A DNA stretch of 7,961 bases, from contig JAIOQL010000019.1 in assembly GCA_021413405.1 (NCBI GenBank), positions 1 to 7,961 on the forward strand, read 5' to 3'. Below, piece by piece: positions 6,566 to 7,961 of this stretch (position 1 is the stretch's first letter; each line of letters opens with the position of its first letter). This stretch comes from Leptospira sp. (GTDB lineage Bacteria > Spirochaetota > Leptospiria > Leptospirales > Leptospiraceae). The position numbers and the translations under genes are program-made. The notes below the pieces were generated by a model that was not told where the DNA came from, ran no database searches, and worked only from the letters and a program-made list of their open reading frames with translations.

Positions 6566-7189
6566 ATGAAAGAATTTCAGCTATTAAATTCTACTTTTTA
6601 TCCAATTCAAAAACGGAAGAGCCCGTTACTAAAATTTTTTCTTTTCTTTTTTATTTTACGGAATGCAGATGCATTCCTTGAATTATTCCGGAAAGGGAAT
6701 GATTGGGGAACAAGAATCGGTTCGTTTTTCAAAGTATTCGATCTGAATTCAGACTTCGGTATTGAACGTTTGCTGTTGCCTCCTTTACTTGCCGCTTCCT
6801 GGGTGTTTATATATCCTTTTCTGAAAAGACGAATATTGACCTACTATTTCCGGAAGATGACTGAAATATCCAATGAAAGAAGAATTCAATCCGGGAAGGA
6901 ATTGATTTCACTGGAAGAAGTTGCTACGAGGGAAATCGAAAATCAACTGAAAATCAAAACTCTCACGGAAGAATTAGAGAAAATAAATTCGTATTATAAA
7001 AAAATAAAGGATAAAGAAAAATCCGAAAAAAGTCTGGTGAGAAAAAAAAGAATACGAAAAATCCAGCCCATTGAGATGAAAAATGAAACTCCAGTCGAAG
7101 AACCGGCAGTTACAATATTTGAAGACGAAAATCAGGAACTGGAAATTGTTGCAGAAGAAAATAGGGCCGGAGAATTAAACCCCGCCTGA
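6566..7189 (+). CDS. Membrane-anchored coiled-coil protein of unknown function
   Basis: No family recognised. The ATG is preceded by AAAGGA six bases upstream, a good ribosome site. The 207-aa product has a short hydrophobic stretch at 21-31 (LLKFFLFFFIL), a loop rich in aromatic and charged residues, and a stronger membrane segment at about 69-86 (LLLPPLLAASWVFIYPF) followed by KRR. That points to an inner-membrane protein with a cytoplasmic C-terminal part by the positive-inside rule. Residues 116-150 have a coiled-coil pattern (IENQLKIKTLTEELEKI), 146-166 are Lys/Arg-rich, and 173-201 are acidic. It is 36 bp ahead of the TPR lipoprotein gene on the same strand, so co-transcription is likely. 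It may be an envelope scaffold or export helper, but nothing in the sequence shows a reaction. Two membrane segments near the N-terminus recall holin-like proteins, a resemblance too weak to use. Confidence 0.82.
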   Translation: MKEFQLLNSTFYPIQKRKSPLLKFFLFFFILRNADAFLELFRKGNDWGTRIGSFFKVFDLNSDFGIERLLLPPLLAASWVFIYPFLKRRILTYYFRKMTEISNERRIQSGKELISLEEVATREIENQLKIKTLTEELEKINSYYKKIKDKEKSEKSLVRKKRIRKIQPIEMKNETPVEEPAVTIFEDENQELEIVAEENRAGELNPA

Positions 7190-7225
7190 TAGGACGGATT
7201 CCGGCAAAAGAAAAGACGCTACGAA

Positions 7226-7936
7226 ATGCAAAAACATGAAATTAAAAAAGAACAGATAAAATCCAAAAATATTCACGTAGTTACAATTCCAAAATTATTG
7301 CGATTTCAGGCATTGTCTATTCTTCTCCCTTGTTTGTTTTTTTTCATCTATTGCGGCTCTAATACCAAGGAAATTCAGGAAAAATATACCGAAGCTTTGA
7401 AGCTCTTTGAACAAAAAGACCTCGAAAATTCAAAGAAAAAATTTGAGGAGCTCGTGGATTCAGATGGTGTTGGCTCAAACGCCGAAACAATGATTGGAAA
7501 GATCAATTATTATAACCGGAAATTCGATCAGGCTGAAGAAAATTTCAAAAAGGCATACAATAAAGAACCTGCAAATCTAAATGCACTGCTATGGCTTGTT
7601 AAAATTCAAACTCTGAAAAAAGATCATCTCGATGAAGCTCTAAAGAACATAAATGTGTTAATTGAACATGACAGTTCAAATATTGAGGGCTGGTATTTTA
7701 GAGGAGTGATACTTGAAGAAATGAAAATAATCCCTGAGGCGATTAGATCCTACCGCCTTGCAATTCAGGAGAGCAAAAAAGTTGCCCAGGTTCACCTGAG
7801 ACTGGGCATGATTTATAAAAGAGCCAGGATGACAGAGCAAGCTGACAAAGAATTTGAACTTGCCGAATCAGCCGGGGCAGATGATAAATCTATCCTCACA
7901 CAGATTGAAATGGCAAAAAAAATAAAAGAAAAATAA
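7226..7936 (+). CDS. TPR-repeat lipoprotein
   Basis: The 236-aa product has a basic n-region, a hydrophobic core at about 29-42 (ALSILLPCLFFFIYC) and a spirochaete-type relaxed lipobox FIYC with Cys43 as the likely lipidated residue. The remainder is helical and shows about five tetratricopeptide units near 52-80, 86-119, 120-154, 155-188 and 189-221. Examples are AEENFKKAYNKEPANLNALL and EGWYFRGVILEEMKIIPEAI, with the usual small and aromatic TPR positions. TPR lipoproteins usually act as protein-protein scaffolds on the periplasmic face of a membrane; the partner is unknown. The start ATG lacks a strong ribosome site (only an A/G-rich run at 7208-7216) and gives an n-region of about 24 residues, long for a lipoprotein. 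No other conventional start with a better site lies before the hydrophobic core. It probably forms an operon with the preceding membrane coiled-coil gene. The window ends 25 bp after its stop, so a terminator is not visible. Confidence 0.88.
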   Translation: MQKHEIKKEQIKSKNIHVVTIPKLLRFQALSILLPCLFFFIYCGSNTKEIQEKYTEALKLFEQKDLENSKKKFEELVDSDGVGSNAETMIGKINYYNRKFDQAEENFKKAYNKEPANLNALLWLVKIQTLKKDHLDEALKNINVLIEHDSSNIEGWYFRGVILEEMKIIPEAIRSYRLAIQESKKVAQVHLRLGMIYKRARMTEQADKEFELAESAGADDKSILTQIEMAKKIKEK

Positions 7937-7961
7937 AACTATTTCAGATCTTTGATCCTTT

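Noticed and set aside
7947..7957. GATC-TTT-GATC repeat after the TPR lipoprotein gene as a terminator
   Set aside because: Four-base stem and the window ends within a few bases, so it cannot be judged.

Overview
The window looks like chromosomal DNA of a Leptospira species, judged by content rather than by any search. It carries a giant secreted protein that resembles the Leptospira-restricted family I know as TIGR04388 ('Lepto_longest'), a spirochaete-style TPR lipoprotein, and AT-rich intergenic DNA. I cannot assign a species.

The minus strand, read right to left, carries the main cassette. It begins with a 1658-residue exported protein (6026 to 1050). This has an N-terminal hydrophobic export segment, a long coiled-coil and Ser/Asn/Gln-rich body, a Gly/Ala-rich hydrophobic segment, about nine Tyr/Gly beta-hairpin repeats, a Hint (intein-like) autoprotease domain, and a 140-residue C-terminal tip I cannot assign to a family. 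That is the layout of a polymorphic toxin: conserved delivery trunk, self-cleaving pretoxin Hint, exchangeable tip. Right behind its stop lies a small exported protein gene (about 1040 to 435). It has two BamE/SmpA-like half-repeats and a Shine-Dalgarno that overlaps the toxin stop codon, so it is the natural immunity candidate. A weak hairpin terminator and a frameshifted helix-turn-helix remnant resembling an IS66-type accessory gene follow to the left edge. GC content falls from about 50% in the trunk to about 38% in the tip and about 34% in the small gene (hand counts on sample stretches), as expected for a swapped tip/immunity module.

A 539-bp AT-rich divergent region (6027-6565) separates this from two plus-strand genes, probably one operon. 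One is a 207-residue membrane-anchored coiled-coil protein (6566-7189), the other a 236-residue TPR lipoprotein (7226-7936). Both look like envelope proteins. Whether they serve the toxin or are unrelated neighbours cannot be decided from sequence alone.

The candidate undescribed system is the Hint-released tip (residues 1519-1658) plus its coupled, exported BamE-like partner. The partner appears to start at a non-canonical ATC codon.
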